In this document: in pieces, positions 1 through 11,951 of the stretch
Layout: each line of letters opens with the position of its first letter
How positions within the stretch are numbered: position 1 is the first letter of the stretch
Origin: Dioscorea cayenensis subsp. rotundata
Lineage: Eukaryota; Streptophyta; Magnoliopsida; Dioscoreales; Dioscoreaceae
Length of the DNA stretch: 64,000 nucleotides
Direction of reading: 5' to 3'
NCBI RefSeq assembly: GCF_009730915.1
Contig: NC_052474.1
Location: 14,605,501 to 14,669,500 of the forward strand
Made by a program: the position numbers and the translations under genes
The notes under the pieces: generated by a model
Databases searched by the model: none
Seen by the model: only the letters and a program-made list of their open reading frames with translations
Told to the model about the DNA's origin: nothing

Positions 1-840
1 GTAGATGTGATTGATTGGGAATAGCTGCGCCAATAAAACTCATATATAGCTACTATAATCAGACCTATGAAGCAAACCGTATTGCTAACTTGTCATCCAT
101 TTTGAATTTCTAAATTAGTCCTCTATTGAAAAGATAGAGTTTGAACTTAAGATTCAAATAAAACAAGAATTAACTCAAAAATTGAAAAATAAATTAGAAA
201 GTTATGTCCGATTCAGAATAGTTGCATCTAGAAACACTATTGCAGCTTCAATAAATTAGTAACTTATGACTGATTCGGAATAGTTGTGCCTATAAACTAA
301 GGTGCAGCTTCTATAATCAGACCTGCAACATAAACTACACTGCTAACTTGTCATCCATTTTGAATTTCAAAATTTATCCTAAATAAAAAAGATAGATGTT
401 CAAATTAACTCTAAAATAAAAATGAATAAACTTAATTGAAAAATAAATTAGATAGTTATGGCTGATTCGGTGTGGATGTGCCTCACACCATATTCCTAAC
501 CTGCCATCCATTTTGAATTTCAAAATTTGTCCTCCATAAAAAAGATAAATGTTGAACTTAAATTTCAAATTAAATAAGGATTGACTCAATTGGAAAATAA
601 ATTTGAAAATTATGGCTGATTTGGAATAGTTGCACCTAGAAACTCAAGTGCAGCTTTCTACAGATTGACCTACGATCCAAATTTGATTGTTTAACCTGTC
701 ATCCATTTTGAATTTCAAAATTTGTCCTTCATTGAAAAGATATAAGTTGAACTTAGCTTTCAAATAAAGCAAGAATCAACTCAATTGGAAATAAATCAGA
801 AAGTTATTGCAGACTCGGATTAGTTGCGCCTATAAGATTG
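1..840. repeat. Degenerate ~200-bp tandem repeat
   Basis: A block containing the phrase TGTCATCCATTTTGAATTTC recurs at about 91, 349, 502 and 697, each time preceded by a gattcggaatagttgc-like segment and followed by an A/T-rich tail. Spacings are 258, 153 and 195 bp, so the unit is roughly 200 bp with indels. The first and last copies are partial. No coding potential is seen. It could be a satellite fragment or the tandem part of a larger repeat; the window edge cuts it. Confidence 0.7.
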
Positions 841-1094
841 ATGGTCACAAGACCATACCTTCAACCTTTGTAATTAAAGGCTTGTTCCCATTTCTCCTGC
901 GGTACATTACCTAAACACCTCATCACATTTATATGGCGGTATCTCACTAAGTCATACCAATAGTTAAAATCATGAGTAGTTTTAGAATAACTTATATCAA
1001 TCACCATGAGAAAAATAAGACAAATTTAACAAATAATAACAATTTCTGATTAAATTTAACAAATTTTAAATTTATAACTTACCAATATTAGTTA
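841..1094. other. Intergenic, nothing recognised
   Basis: AT-rich sequence between the tandem repeat and the MULE remnant. I see no open frame with family resemblance, no RNA gene and no clear repeat. Confidence 0.5.
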
Positions 1095-1745
1095 TGCATT
1101 ACATTACTCTATTTTTTAAATGGCGCATAAAGTTTGTAGAGATATGTTTAATACAATACATGTGATAGGTATAGGGAGGATTCATCAAAGACCAATTGCT
1201 TTAAATGCTTCTTTGATAGCATCGTGAAAATCAGATATAAAACGTATTCCTTCTTGTGTTGCCATGTTCACGTGTAAATGTCCTAAGAAGATATCTTATT
1301 GTCTTAACTTCCATATTGGCAAATGCAATCGGAATGATATGTTATTACCATCCTCTACGATTACCATTAGCAATGTCTTTTTATATTTTCCATATAATTG
1401 TGTGTTGTCCATTTGCACTACCATCTAGAAATGTTTAAAAGCCTCCACACAACAAGGAAAGCTCCAAAAATTCTACAAAGGATGGGATTATTATGCACCA
1501 AGTGACATATATTATAAGTTGTCTAAGTCTGGAGAGCAATTATTTTTCCCATTTACAAACTGCTATAACACTGGTACCCATTTTTCGTAACTTGTTGTAT
1601 GACTCCTCCTAGTTGCCAAATGCTTCTTCAACTGCTTTCTATTTGGCAATCCATAATTTTCTATATGTTGGCATGTACCAGTATCGATTCATGATCTTGC
1701 TATCAAAACAAATATATTGATGGATGGTTTCTCTTTGACCAGTGC
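1095..1745 (-). pseudogene. MULE (Mutator-like) transposase remnant
   Basis: Reading the minus strand, one frame gives a degraded match to the DDE core of MULE transposases: VVQMDNTQLYGKYK (family consensus close to IDGTHLYGKYKG), then EDGNNISF, a stop, FLGHLHVNMATQEGIRFISDFHDAI (broken here by a line of substitutions at the catalytic positions), and an EAFKAIGL segment. A region upstream at 1560-1720 resembles the part before the core. Several stops and lost acidic residues show it is dead. MULE transposases cut and paste Mutator elements; no terminal inverted repeats were identified for this copy. Confidence 0.6.
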
Positions 1746-1929
1746 GTTCATGTGTCATTAACAAATCATATTTGAATTAGCTTCAAATAGTCATAGGAGA
1801 TCATTGCTTATGTGCGCATATTAGGACCATTGCTAATGTGGCGACAAATTATATTTGAATCCAAATCCACTTCCTCTTGTTGGGTAAATATCTTGGTAGA
1901 TAGCCAAACTATTGCCATTAGTACCTTAA

Positions 1930-1953
1930 GGGGTCGTTTGGTTCGTGTTAATG
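1930..1953 (+). repeat. Left terminal inverted repeat of Harbinger element
   Basis: It begins GGGGTCGTTTGGTTCG next to a TAA target duplication at 1927-1929 and pairs with 12895-12918. Confidence 0.7.
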
Positions 1954-2219
1954 TAGAGAGATTACCAAGTGTTATGTGGTAATCTGAAAATATTACCATG
2001 TTTGGCATTGCACTGGTGGTAATCTGGATGGTAATATCACATTGCCAACATGTAAACATTACCAAGAAAGTTGGTAATTCTATTATCACTAAATTTGGTG
2101 CCTATCTTGGATAACTAAATATGAGGTAATCTCATAATTTTTTTGGGTCAAATATACCCTTTTTATCTTTAAATAATTTTAAAAGAACATAGTGTACAAA
2201 AATTAAAAAAAAAAACATT

Positions 2220-2420
2220 TTTTACTTCCTCCTTTCTCTCTCTCGTGCTAGGGTTTCACAAAAGAGGATTTGGTTCGCGGAATCTTCTGATTTCTACTCC
2301 TCTCTCACGCTAGGGTTTCCAAAAAGTGGACGATTTTTGGTTTTGAGCCGAAGCGAACATCATCTGCCGATCTTATTGGTTCTTCTCCTATTTAATGTAA
2401 GAATTCTCAAATTGGAAATT
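2220..2420 (+). promoter_or_regulatory. Probable 5' leader of the Harbinger gene(s)
   Basis: Two copies of a tctctctc..gctagggttt segment lie about 62 bp apart (near 2237 and 2299), a pyrimidine-rich pattern typical of plant 5' UTRs. A possible splice donor (gtaagaattc) follows at about 2398. Between here and 4040 I see only short frames without recognisable domains; a Myb/SANT-like second Harbinger ORF was looked for and not found. Confidence 0.35.
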
Positions 2421-4041
2421 AAATAGATTTGTGATTGTGTTTTATGCAAAATTATGAAGGTTTTCATTAGATTTGGAGTGTCCTGGTTCTTCCAATTTGA
2501 TTAATTAATTAAATATATTGTTGCAAAGAGGTTTTTAATGGGTTGGGCATGATTGTGTTTTATTCAAAATTAAGTATTGTGATACATGTGAAGAAAAGAC
2601 AGAAAAATTGTGTTCCTGTAAAAGGAGAGTTAGTGATAGTAAGCAGAGCATCTTCTGAAAACTTATTACTGCTGAGCACAAAAAGCTTTATGTCAAAAAA
2701 CTTACCAAGGTTACTTAAACTCCTAAGAATATTGTGCTTTCATGTACTGCATACCAGCTTTTGGAGTATGTAAAATATGATTCAAATCTTGAAAAGAATG
2801 CCAACTATCAATACTATTTGATTAACTGTTATCCAATGATTTCCAGTGGAATACATTTGTACACATACCTGAATATCTCTCTTGTTGAGCTAGAAAAGTA
2901 TTCTGCTTCAATAGTATGTCATTTTTCGGTGCTTCGTCATCTACTAAGTTCATGCTGACGTCCTTTGCTTCTAAAGTTGGGCAATTTTTCTTTTAGATCT
3001 CAACCTTTATAGGAGGTATAAATGCTTTCTTTCAATGATCAATAATGTACCACATAAATTTTATGATGACAAACATACACAAAGGTGAATATTATCAAAA
3101 TCTTACATCAACCTTATGTTTGGAATTGAATCTACCACCATAATCTAGGTCCTTTGATGTGGTATTTACCTAAACAAATTGGAAGAATAATATAGTAATG
3201 TCAGAACATTTCTAGTCATCAATGAAAAACCAAAACCATCTAAATATTCTCATCCATTGTCTTAAATTAGCAAAAGAGAGTCAAAACAATGAAGGGAGAA
3301 AGAGGAACTTCATTTTAACTGTGGAACAATTGAAGACTTCTTCATGGTTGAAACCTTACTAGCTCATTATGAAATACCAGGATCTAAACAATAAGACAAT
3401 TATAAAGTAAATGAAGAGAACTTACTAGCTCATTTTGATTGCAAATCCAAAGCTCAAAGTCTTCCATTAATGAGAATGCGAAGAATTTGAGAATTTGAAG
3501 CTCAAATTCTTCCATTAATGAACTTACTAGCTCATTTTGAGTAAGAGAACTTACTCAGCATTGACTCCACTAGCTGCACATGCATAGTGGTGTTCATTAT
3601 GTCTCTATATATGGCAACATTTATTTCTAATGATCACTTGATTAGACAAAACAAAAGTAGTCTTACTAGTGGAGTTTTTCTGGCTTCTTCTCTAATAGAA
3701 CATCACGTACAAGCCCCCAAAGAGATGCGAAGAATTATGTGGGTCATATACAATGAAATCTTTAAAGAAAACTCGATCACTCAATTTATTTTGTTGGATT
3801 AAACAAATTTAGCTTACCAACCATGTCAGAGGCTCCAAATGCACTATATCTAAAAGTGATTGCCCTGTTCTAGTCGTCAAAGTACTTGATCAAATTACCT
3901 AAAGACATTTTCTTAACATTTTGTAATGAAAATACAATTGTTTATAGTTTGTTTATAGTTTTCTATATATGTATTCATTGTTCTATGAATACCCGTCGTC
4001 TAATTTATTTTGTTTGTTTCATTCTATGTATAGAATGATGG

Positions 4042-5024
4042 ATGATGGATCTTTTCTCGGAAGAAAATCTGGGATTGCTTGCCTCAATAGCTTGTTTGTA
4101 CGTTGAGATGACGAATAAACTAGTTATATTACTGTATGTCATTTCCGTAGAGTGTAGTCATAGAAAAAAGAGACCACGGAATGCCTATGATGGATGTAGT
4201 TGGCAATTAATCAGAGATGTGAATGTACATAGGTTAGTTTTTGAAAGTGACCTAGGGAATTGAGAGTACTCGTATGGATCGATGAGCATTCCATCGTTTG
4301 GGTGAGTTGTCTTCCACAATTGGTCAGCTAGTTGATACTAGGAACATATGAGTTGAGGAAATAGTTGCATCCTTCCTTTATATTATTTCACATGCTCAAA
4401 AATTTATATGATCAAAGAAGGAGTTTGTTAGATCAGGAGAGACTATAAGTCGACATTTTAAAGGTGTTCTAAATGCAATTTTGAAATGCCACAAAGTTTT
4501 ACTAAAAAAACCTGAACCAGTTCCTAAGAACTAACCTGATGAGAAGTGGCGATGGTTTATGGTAAAAAAAGAAACCTTTATTCAAATATTTATAGTTTAC
4601 TATAAGTGTATTAAAAAAATTAAAGTTCCCTATACTAACATTATTTTATCTTATAGAATTAATTGTCTTGGAGCTTTAGATGGAACATGTGTCAAAGTAA
4701 ATGTCCTCGCAATTGAGAAGACTAGGTACCAAACCAAGGAAAAATGAGATTGCCACCAATGTCGTGAGAGTGTGCTCCCAAGACATGCAAATTATTTACA
4801 TTCTACCAGGGTGGGAGGACTCAACAGCTAATTCTAGGGTGTTACATGATGCGATTTCTAGAAGAAATGGGTTAAGGGTCCCCCAAGGTATAAAAATGCT
4901 GATATAGTTAGTTTTGAAAATTGGTTATGTTGCGTAATTGTTGACCCTTAATCTTGATTGAGGTTATTACTATTCATATGACTACGGTTACCTGAATGTA
5001 GAAGGATTTCTTACACCTTTTAGG
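4042..5024 (+). pseudogene. PIF/Harbinger transposase (HARBI1-like), broken
   Basis: This would be the nuclease that excises and inserts the element. The N-terminal half (4190-4560) gives HRLVFESDLGN, then in shifted frames an [18 protein letters not shown] helix and KKPEPVPKN, close to plant HARBI1-like proteins. A 95-bp intron with gt..ag borders (4562-4656) separates this from the DDE exon, which shows NCLGALDGTCVKV (first catalytic D in ALDGT), IATNVVRVCSQDMQ, YILPGWEDSTANSRVL (second D region) and GLRVPQG. It then continues in another frame as VEGFLTPFR, exactly where the chromovirus LTR begins at 5025. Several stops and frameshifts lie upstream. The third catalytic residue should lie beyond the insertion and was not found convincingly near 11110-11250. 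Confidence 0.75.
4562..4656 (+). other. Intron in Harbinger transposase
   Basis: The donor is atg|gtaaaaaaag and the acceptor is cttatag|aattaattg. Removing it joins the KWRWF end of one exon to NCLGALDGT, as in related transposases. Its length is 95 bp. Confidence 0.65.
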
Positions 5025-5480
5025 TGATATACTCCAACTTTGTAGAGAAGAAGGAAATCTAAATGATGGCCCGATCTTCACGGCGTAGGATCTAGGTTGA
5101 GGGACAACTAGCTGCGAACAGCCAGGAATGGATGCGACCTCTACATTAGAGAGAGACGATTCGAAGCTTCAAGAACTCCTACCCGTTATCCGAACAATCG
5201 CAAAACCACAAACCAGAAACTAATCCACAGAAAAGGGCCAATAGTGTAGAGCACGAATTAGGAGAAAGCCGAAACTGTCCTCTCACGAATCCGGGGAGAA
5301 CCCACAAGAACAATGGTAGTAAGACAACTCTTATTTCGTAAATAATAATCAAAGTTCTTTCTTTAAAAAGTGAAAGTACAAGGCTATTTATAGCCAACAT
5401 AAACTTGGGATACAAGAAAACTATCTTATTAAAATTGGCTAGGGAATTAATCTAAAAATTGAAAATGAAAAATTGTTAGG
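5025..5480 (-). repeat. 3' LTR of the nested chromovirus
   Basis: It aligns along most of its length with 10669-11108, sharing for example gaagcttcaagaactcc, accacaaaccagaaactaatccac and ggagaaagccgaaact. In plus orientation it begins TGATA. A purine-rich stretch on the minus strand (GAGGAAAG, near 5489-5496) is the polypurine tract candidate. The right boundary is approximate. Confidence 0.8.
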
Positions 5481-5494
5481 TCCTTAAACTTTCC

Positions 5495-6563
5495 TCAACT
5501 CAATTGAATCGAAGAAAGGTGAAAGGTTTGCAATGTTGAAAGTAGCACTAACATCATACTCGCCTGGATCTTGATCTTGTACGCATTGTCATTGATCTTC
5601 TCCAGCACCTGGAATGGTCCATCACCTCTTGGCTGCAACTTGCACTTTTGTTGTGCTGGAAAACACTCTTTCCGTAAATGTATCCACGCTAGGTCACCTG
5701 GCTCAAACACCGTCTTATTTCTTCCTTTGTTTGCTCGCTTCTCATACTGCTGAGTAATCTTCTCAATGTTATCCTTTGTCTTTTCATGTATTTTCTTCAC
5801 AAGTTTGTCACGATTACTTGCATCCATATTAGATTGTTCCTACAAGGGTGAAGGTAAAAGATCTATAGGGGCAGTACAAATTCGAATAGACAAAATTTAG
5901 TGGTGGAATGTATCGCTCTGTTATATGTGAATTCGACATGCGGTAGACATTCCTCCCACATCTTTAAATTCTTCTTTGAAATTGTTCTTAATATCATGGA
6001 AAGTGTCCGGTTCACAACTTCTATTTGCCCATCTATCTAGCGGTGACCCGTGGTGAAGAATAATAGCTTGGTTCCTAGCTTCCCCATAAGGTTTTCCAAA
6101 CATAACTCAAGAACTTGGTATCACGATCTGAGACAATGGTTCGTGGCACACCATGTAGTCGCACCACTTCCCTGAAAAATAGATTAGCAACATGTGAAGC
6201 ATCATCGCTCTTATGACAGGGAATAAAATGAGCCATTTTGCTAAAGCTATCAACAACCACAAATATAGAATCCTTTCCCCTCTTAGTCCATTTTAATCCA
6301 AGAACAAAATCCATAAAAATATCTTCCCATGGTACACTAGGATTAGGTAAGGGAGTATACAATCCGTGAGGGTTTAAACGAGACTTAACTTTGTGGCACT
6401 TCTCGCATCGCTGCACGTAGCGCTCAACGTCACGCCTCATTTTTGGCCAAAAGAAGTTGTTGGTCAGCACATTTTCTATCTTCTTGGCACAAAAGTGGCC
6501 CATCAGACCACCTCCAGAGTTTTCTGCAAGAGTAATAACCAAACAGAGCAATCTGGTATACAC
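5495..6563 (-). pseudogene. Integrase of the nested chromovirus
   Basis: Integrase inserts the cDNA into host DNA. On the minus strand the zinc-binding CEKCH motif is followed by the core: [12 protein letters not shown] (first catalytic D), [19 protein letters not shown] and [13 protein letters not shown] (second D). The core then breaks at about 6075 and continues in other frames to [12 protein letters not shown], which holds the expected Glu. The C-terminal part (5495-5827) keeps a coiled, basic stretch and the PRGDGPFQVLEKINDNAYKI module. The final residues (resembling ..VSATFNIANLSPF) are reached only through another frameshift. Stops and frameshifts make it inactive. Confidence 0.85.
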
Positions 6564-6699
6564 AATTTGTTAGCTCGATACAAGAAAACAGCATGCAAAT
6601 GAAACTTTTCCCAACCTTTTCCTGTACTACATTTTGAGTAAGGTTCAACAAACTATGAATCTTTTGTATATAACTCTTAAATGCATTCTAAACCCAGAA

Positions 6700-7989
6700 T
6701 TTTAGCATCTAGTCGGGACATCAAAACATGGCACCTAAACAATGCATCAGCTACAAGGTTATCCTTCCCTTTCTTGGACTTGAAAATGTAATTAAAAGGC
6801 TTGATGAACTCACTCCATTTTGCATGTCTACGGTTTAGTTTTAATTGACCCTTAATATGCTTTAATGATCATGGTCAGAATGTATCACAAATTCTTTATG
6901 CCATAAGTAATATAGCCAAGTTTCCAAAGCCCTCACAAGTGCATGGAACTCCTTATTATAAACAGAATAATTGAGAGCTGAACTACTTGACTTCTCACTA
7001 CAATAAGCAATGGGCCTACCTTCTTGAATAAGCACCACGCCAATACCTACACCACTTGCATCACATTCTATTTCAAAAGTCTTACCAAAGTCAAGATGTG
7101 CTAGTAGTGGTGCGGATGTCAATTTGTCCTTTAATTTGTGAAATGCCTTTTCTTGTGCTGCCCCCCATTTGAATGAAACTTCTTTCTTTGTCAATTCAAT
7201 GATTGGGGCTGCAATGGTGCTGAAATCCTTCACGAACCGACGGTAAAAGCTTGCAAGTCCTAGAAAGCTTCTCACTTGCCTCACGTTTTGGGGTGTTGCC
7301 CACTCACGTACTGCTTTGATATTGTCTTCATCTAACTCAACACCTTGAGATGAAACCACAAAGCCAAGAAACACAACTTTGTTGGTGCAAAAGGTACACT
7401 TTGCAATGTTAGCATACAATTGTTCTTTTCTCAAAATAGCAAATACATCATGTAAATGTTCAATATGATAATCTAAAGACTTGCTGAAAATTAAGATATC
7501 ATCAAAGTAGACTACCACAAATTTTCCGATGAAGGCTCTAAGTAAATGGTTCATCAATCTCATGAAAGTACTAGGTGTACTAGGTGCATTTGTTAAACCA
7601 AAAGGCATGACTAACCATTCATACAATCCAAATTTTGTTTTAAATGCTGTTTTCCACTCGTCACCCTCTTTCATTCTAATTTGGTGATAGCCACAACGCA
7701 AGTCTATCTTCAAAAAGATAACGAATCCACTAAGTTCAAGCATATCATCAAGTCTAGGTATGGGATGTCTATACCTCACAGTTATGTTGTTAATGGTTCT
7801 ACAATCTACACACATTCTCCTAGAACCATCTTTGTTAGGAACGAAAATAATCGTGACTGCACAAGGAGATAGACTTTCCTTTACGTAACCTTTGTCGAGT
7901 AGCTGTTGAGCTTGACGCTGGATTTCTTTTGTCTGCTCCGGATTGGTGCTGTAAGGTGGCTGATTAGGCAGTGGTGCTCCTGGTATCAA
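6700..7989 (-). pseudogene. Reverse transcriptase / RNase H of the nested chromovirus
   Basis: A long open stretch of 375 codons. The order is the [12 protein letters not shown] start, [23 protein letters not shown] (palm), [29 protein letters not shown] and the catalytic YFDDILIFS (YxDD), then the connection [16 protein letters not shown] and the RNase H start [11 protein letters not shown]. The frame ends at HSDHDH (6862), after which RNase H continues out of frame to about 6700. A three-residue duplication, APSTPSTF where related proteins have APSTF, lies in the palm. RT copies the element RNA into DNA and RNase H removes the template. Confidence 0.9.
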
Positions 7990-8311
7990 ATCAACTTGAT
8001 GATCAATTCCTCACTTCGCTGGTAGCCCGGGTGGGACCTCATCAAGGAACACGTACTCATATGCCTACAAAAGATCAAAAATAGAACTAGGTAAAGTAGA
8101 GGGTAAATCATTAGTAGTTAGCATGGTTTCTTTGTATAGGAGAACAAAGAACACAGAATTGGGTTCTCTCAAAGCCCTCATGTCCCCCTTCCTAGCCGTC
8201 ATCACTACACCATCTTTTTCCCTGGGCTTGGTTAATTTAAGCTATGGGGTTTTATTTGGCTTTGGATTCACTCGCTCATTATGATGGTGGCTCTCACTCA
8301 AATGTTTTGCA
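7990..8311 (-). other. Protease-RT linker of the nested chromovirus
   Basis: Between the protease and RT frames. It is expected to encode the linker, and here it contains stops. A tctctctctttctctctc run at about 8312-8335 (GA-rich on the coding strand) lies at the junction. Confidence 0.5.
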
Positions 8312-8803
8312 CTATCTCTCTCTTTCTCTCTCATTCAGATCATCCATCAATATTTCCTCCAGAGTCATGGGAAGCAAAGAAATGCACTCCCCTTTGTACA
8401 TGAAAGTGAGTCGATTAGCACGGCTGCTAATATTGATATCATGATCATACAACCAAGGCCGTCCCAACAATAATTGCCATGCTTGCATTGGGACAACATC
8501 ACACTCCACTTGATCATGATACTTCCATATAGAGAATTGAATCGTTACAATGTTGCTAACATGCAACGATCCACAATCATTGAGCCACTGCATCTTGTAT
8601 GGACTAGGGTGACGCCACTGCTTCAACCCCAATCTCTCCACCAAGTCCAAACTAGCAATGTTATTACAGCTGCCATTATCAGCAATAATCCTGCACACCT
8701 TGTTTTTAATGGTTCTGTGAGTGTGGGAAATGTTATGGCGTTGTCCCTTATCTTCAACAACATTGACACTAAGCACACGATGGGAAATAAAGCAATCTCC
8801 CAC
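8312..8803 (-). pseudogene. Aspartic protease domain of the nested chromovirus
   Basis: Open for 163 codons. It shows the retroviral-protease pattern: KVCRIIADNGSCNNIASL at the active site, where the family has D-S/T/G-G, then LKQWRHPSPYKMQWLND, a VECDVVPM strand and the LLLGRPWLYD flap/helix motif. It processes Gag-Pol. The N at the second active-site position may be a mutation or a lineage variant. Confidence 0.8.
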
Positions 8804-8884
8804 ATCAACTTGAATGCCACAATCAACTTCATCTGCTGGCTCATCATGTGCATCGCCATCATCTTCGGGGTTGCTCTCAGACTC

Positions 8885-9996
8885 CTACTCGCCTTGTTCA
8901 TTAATGACTAAGGTCCTCCTACTGGGGCACTTGGAAGCAATGTGCCCTCTCCCTTTGCACTTAAACCACTCTATGTCGTTGCTGCGAGAAGATGCCACGG
9001 TGGATGTAGAAGAAGATGCAGTTGTCGAAGAAGAGGGGCGTCGATCACTGTGTCCAGATACCAGCAAAGGTGTTGACGTGGTCGACGCAGCCAAGGGGGT
9101 GCGGCAGAGATGGCCGCCATCTTTCTAAGAGTAGCGCCACCTCCTGTGGTACCTTGAGGGTGGCGCCAAGTGGGGGTAGCGGGACAACTGGGTATAATGC
9201 ATCCCCGACTGCCACTGTTGCTGTTGCTCCACCTTCGTCGCTTGATGTATGAGCTCCTGTAGAGTGTTGCAGGTGAACATCTCCACTTGATCAGTAATCT
9301 CACGGTTGAGACTGCTAAAGAACCTCGACATGTTCACCTCAGCACTTTTTCGCATGTTGGTACGGATCATCAAGACTTCCATCTCTTTATAATATTCATC
9401 GACGGTTCTTGTACCTTTGAACAAGCCATTGTAGCCTGTTATATAGATCCCTCTAGAAGTGTGATGGAACAAAAGTGGTGTCTCATAGCCCTCTTCATAG
9501 CATCTCATGTGCAAATATAGCCATTACTCGCAAATAGCCTGTCTTCCTGTAACTAGTTCCACCATGTTAGTGCATAATCGGTAAATTCAAGAGATGCTAG
9601 GTTTACCCTTTTTTCATCGGAAAAACCATGGATCCTGAAAATTTGATCACACCTTGCCTCCCACTCTAAGTAAACTTTAGGATCCGCTTTGCCGCTGAAT
9701 GGTGGTATGCTCATCTTGATCTTTGCCATACTATCAGGATCTTCTCTATCTTGGCAGCCACAGGGAAGGCTTTCATCATTGTCACGGGATGGAAATTGCC
9801 GATAACCATAACCAACATGACCGGTGTCACGATGGTCATGACTGTCATCGAGCCCACCTCGGGTTGGAACACGCTCGGCGAGGGCCTGGTCAATTGTCTC
9901 ACGCAAGGTATCTTGCATGACCTTTCTGCATCTCCTCCTATACTGACATAATTGATACTTGCAGCTTATGCGGATAGTGACTAACAAATGTATCAT
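8885..9996 (-). pseudogene. Gag of the nested chromovirus
   Basis: Gag is the particle protein. The N-terminal part (9553-9996) ends in a capsid-like stretch, MSIPPFSGKADPKVYLEWE and then ..LEFTDYALTWWN. After a frameshift the capsid continues at 9125-9514 with VDEYYKEMEVLMIRTNMRK and LQELIHQATKVEQQQQ. The nucleocapsid zinc knuckle is near 8960 (WFKCKGRGHIASKCP), where the first Cys of the usual CX2CX4HX4C has become Trp. At least two frameshifts are needed to join the parts, so no full Gag is made. Confidence 0.85.
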
Positions 9997-10421
9997 ACTC
10001 TACTCGTGTAATTGGTGCATCTGTTTTGTGGTATGAACCAACAGGGTCATCATCATTATAACTAGCTTATGAACTTACCATGTTAGTGGATTTGAAAAAT
10101 AAGAATATATGTGGATTCACACAAATCTCACCTCTTACTTAACAAAGCTCTTATGCCGTCACGATTGTGCCAAGTGGTAGTTTTCCGTATGTGATTAAGC
10201 GATTGAACAGAAGGTGTCAAAAGAACTAGCTTCGGTTTTTAGTGGAGTTTGGTTGGCTAAAACAAGAAGGGAATAGTACTAAAATCTAGTAAGTGCAAAA
10301 CAAGTAATAATCTAATTAGATATAGTATCTAGATTGCTGGAAACTCCAATCCGATTTTTTTTTCTTTTTTTTTTGTAAGTGCCTTTCTGAACTTTCTTTC
10401 TTTCTTTTTGTTTTGTTTTGC

Positions 10422-10452
<31 letters not shown>

Positions 10453-10650
10453 GTGACCATAAAATAGAGGAATATGAAAAGATTATAAACCTGGAATACT
10501 ATATTCAAATAACTGTACTAATACAAAGGTTAGGTAATTTCGGTTTATTTTTAGGTTTGTGGACTATGGGAATGAAAAAAAAAAAATTATGGAACAACTG
10601 ACATTGAATCAAAAGGTTAATGTAGGAATAGCATATCCTGCCGTGTCAAC
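9997..10650 (-). other. 5' leader of the nested chromovirus
   Basis: Untranslated leader between the primer binding site and gag on the minus strand. It contains simple-sequence runs, including T-rich/tttg and tttattta repeats at about 10350-10450. No ORF of note. Confidence 0.6.
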
Positions 10651-10666
10651 GAAGGCACTGATACCA
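10651..10666 (-). other. Primer binding site (initiator tRNA-Met type)
   Basis: The minus strand reads TGGTATCAGTGCCTTC two bases inside the right LTR. The usual plant iMet site is TGGTATCAGAGCC, so there is one mismatch in the first 13 bases. Confidence 0.75.
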
Positions 10667-10668
10667 AA

Positions 10669-11108
10669 TGATAGGCTTCAACTTGGTGAAGAGGAGGTCT
10701 AGATGATGGCTCGATCTAGGTTGAGGGATAACTAGCTGCGAACAGATGGAGATGGATACGACCCGTATGTTGAGGAGAGACGATCGGAAGCTTCAAGAAC
10801 TCCAATCTGCTTTCCAAATAATCTCAAAACCACAAACCAGAAACTAATCCACACAAAATGCCCGAAGCGTCGAGCACTAATTAGGAGAAAGCCGAAACTT
10901 TCTTCTCGTGAATCCGGGACAACTCACAAGAACAATAGTAGTAAGACAACTCTTATTTTTTGAATAATATTCAAAGTTCTATCTTTCAAAAGAGAGTGTA
11001 CAAGCCCATTTATAGCCAACTTAAACTTCGGATACAAGAAAGCTATCTTATTAAAATTAGCTAGGGAATCAATCTAAAAATAGAAAATGAAAATTTGCTA
11101 GGAAAACA
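10669..11108 (-). repeat. 5' LTR of the nested chromovirus
   Basis: Partner of 5025-5480. It starts TGATAGG and ends aaaaca in plus orientation. Sequence just beyond (11109-11172) contains a second diverged copy of the aatcaatctaaaaatag segment, so the true boundary could be as far as 11172. Confidence 0.75.
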
Positions 11109-11172
11109 TTCTAAAAATAGGAAAATAAAATTGGCTAGAAAATCAATCTAAATATGGGAATAATATCCCACA

Positions 11173-11753
11173 CGGTATTGTAGCACGTGAAGATGGCAGG
11201 CGAATCTCTCTACTCTTAATCTTGGAATACTTGATTTCCTGGTTGATTGGGATTTGATTTTGTTTCCTTCCAGAAATTGGGTTGGTTTAGAAAAGAGATA
11301 TTTTGGGTGGGGCCAGCGAAGATAGGCATAATTTCCTTCTTGGACGTGCATGTGAGTGTGAGGCCCATATGTGGCGTAGCTCCAAATGCTTCTCTCTTGC
11401 AATTCTCTTGTTTGACTAAGTCTAGAATTATGTTCTCATTTCAGGTACACCTAAGTACAATTAAGGTAGAAAAAATTGGAAACATCACCATTTCAATATA
11501 TTTTTAGAATAAGTTTAAGTTAGCGTTCACCTAGTTTTGGATTTGTTTAGCACGGTTTGGTGTAAATGGTCCTTGATATGCTTCGTCTTCTATACCAGCT
11601 TAAAAATTACCATCCGTAAGTGATGTAGTTGGCATGGGAGTGATGTCCTCATCAATATCAAGCTTCATTTGGCATGATAGTGATGTCCTCATCAATATCA
11701 AACATTAGGGGAAAAGGTTATAAAAAATTATGATTCATTGTCAAAGCCATGAA
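11173..11753. other. Harbinger internal sequence, unassigned
   Basis: It should continue the Harbinger element after the insertion. I cannot align it to the rest of the transposase with confidence. A short direct repeat, GGCATGGGAGTGATGTCCTC / GGCATGATAGTGATGTCCTC, is seen at about 11630-11700. Confidence 0.4.
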
Positions 11754-11840
11754 TTATCCTTCTATTTCTAATAATAACAATTCGGATTTATTCCAAAATG
11801 GAGACATAATTTGTGGCACATGAAAATAAAATACCATTAC

Positions 11841-11951
11841 CTCCTTATAATCCAAAGCAACAAATGCACTCCCTATGAAGAGAAATAAACATATTAAAAT
11901 AGTAGCAGGAAAAAGGTTCCTTCCACTCATGGAATTCATGTGTAAGCAAAC
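11841..11951 (-). pseudogene. Captured host-like exon, 37 codons, membrane segment
   Basis: On the minus strand a 111-bp open segment is bounded by a good acceptor (tttgctttgcag|gtttgc) and a donor (aaggag|gtaatgg). It encodes 37 residues ending in a hydrophobic run, ATILICLFLFIGSAFVAL, followed by DYKE. Exact splice borders and a length divisible by three suggest an exon of a membrane protein carried inside the Harbinger element. I do not recognise the parent gene. Confidence 0.45.

Larger units (their letters stand above)
5025..11108 (-). mobile_element. Ty3/gypsy chromovirus-type retrotransposon, nested in Harbinger
   Basis: Direct repeats of about 450 bp (5025-~5480 and 10669-11108) flank a minus-strand gag-protease-RT-RNase H-integrase order. 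A primer binding site lies just inside the right LTR. The integrase ends in a conserved PRGDGPF..NDNAY module and then a frameshifted tail with no chromodomain, which fits the CRM/Galadriel side of the chromoviruses; I cannot fix the clade by eye. All ORFs carry stops or frameshifts and the two LTRs differ at many positions, so the insertion is old. A 5-bp target duplication could not be assigned because the right boundary is blurred by a short duplication. Confidence 0.85.

Noticed and set aside
2543..2958. Second Harbinger ORF (Myb/SANT-like)
   Set aside because: The two short overlapping frames show no W-spaced helices or other SANT features.
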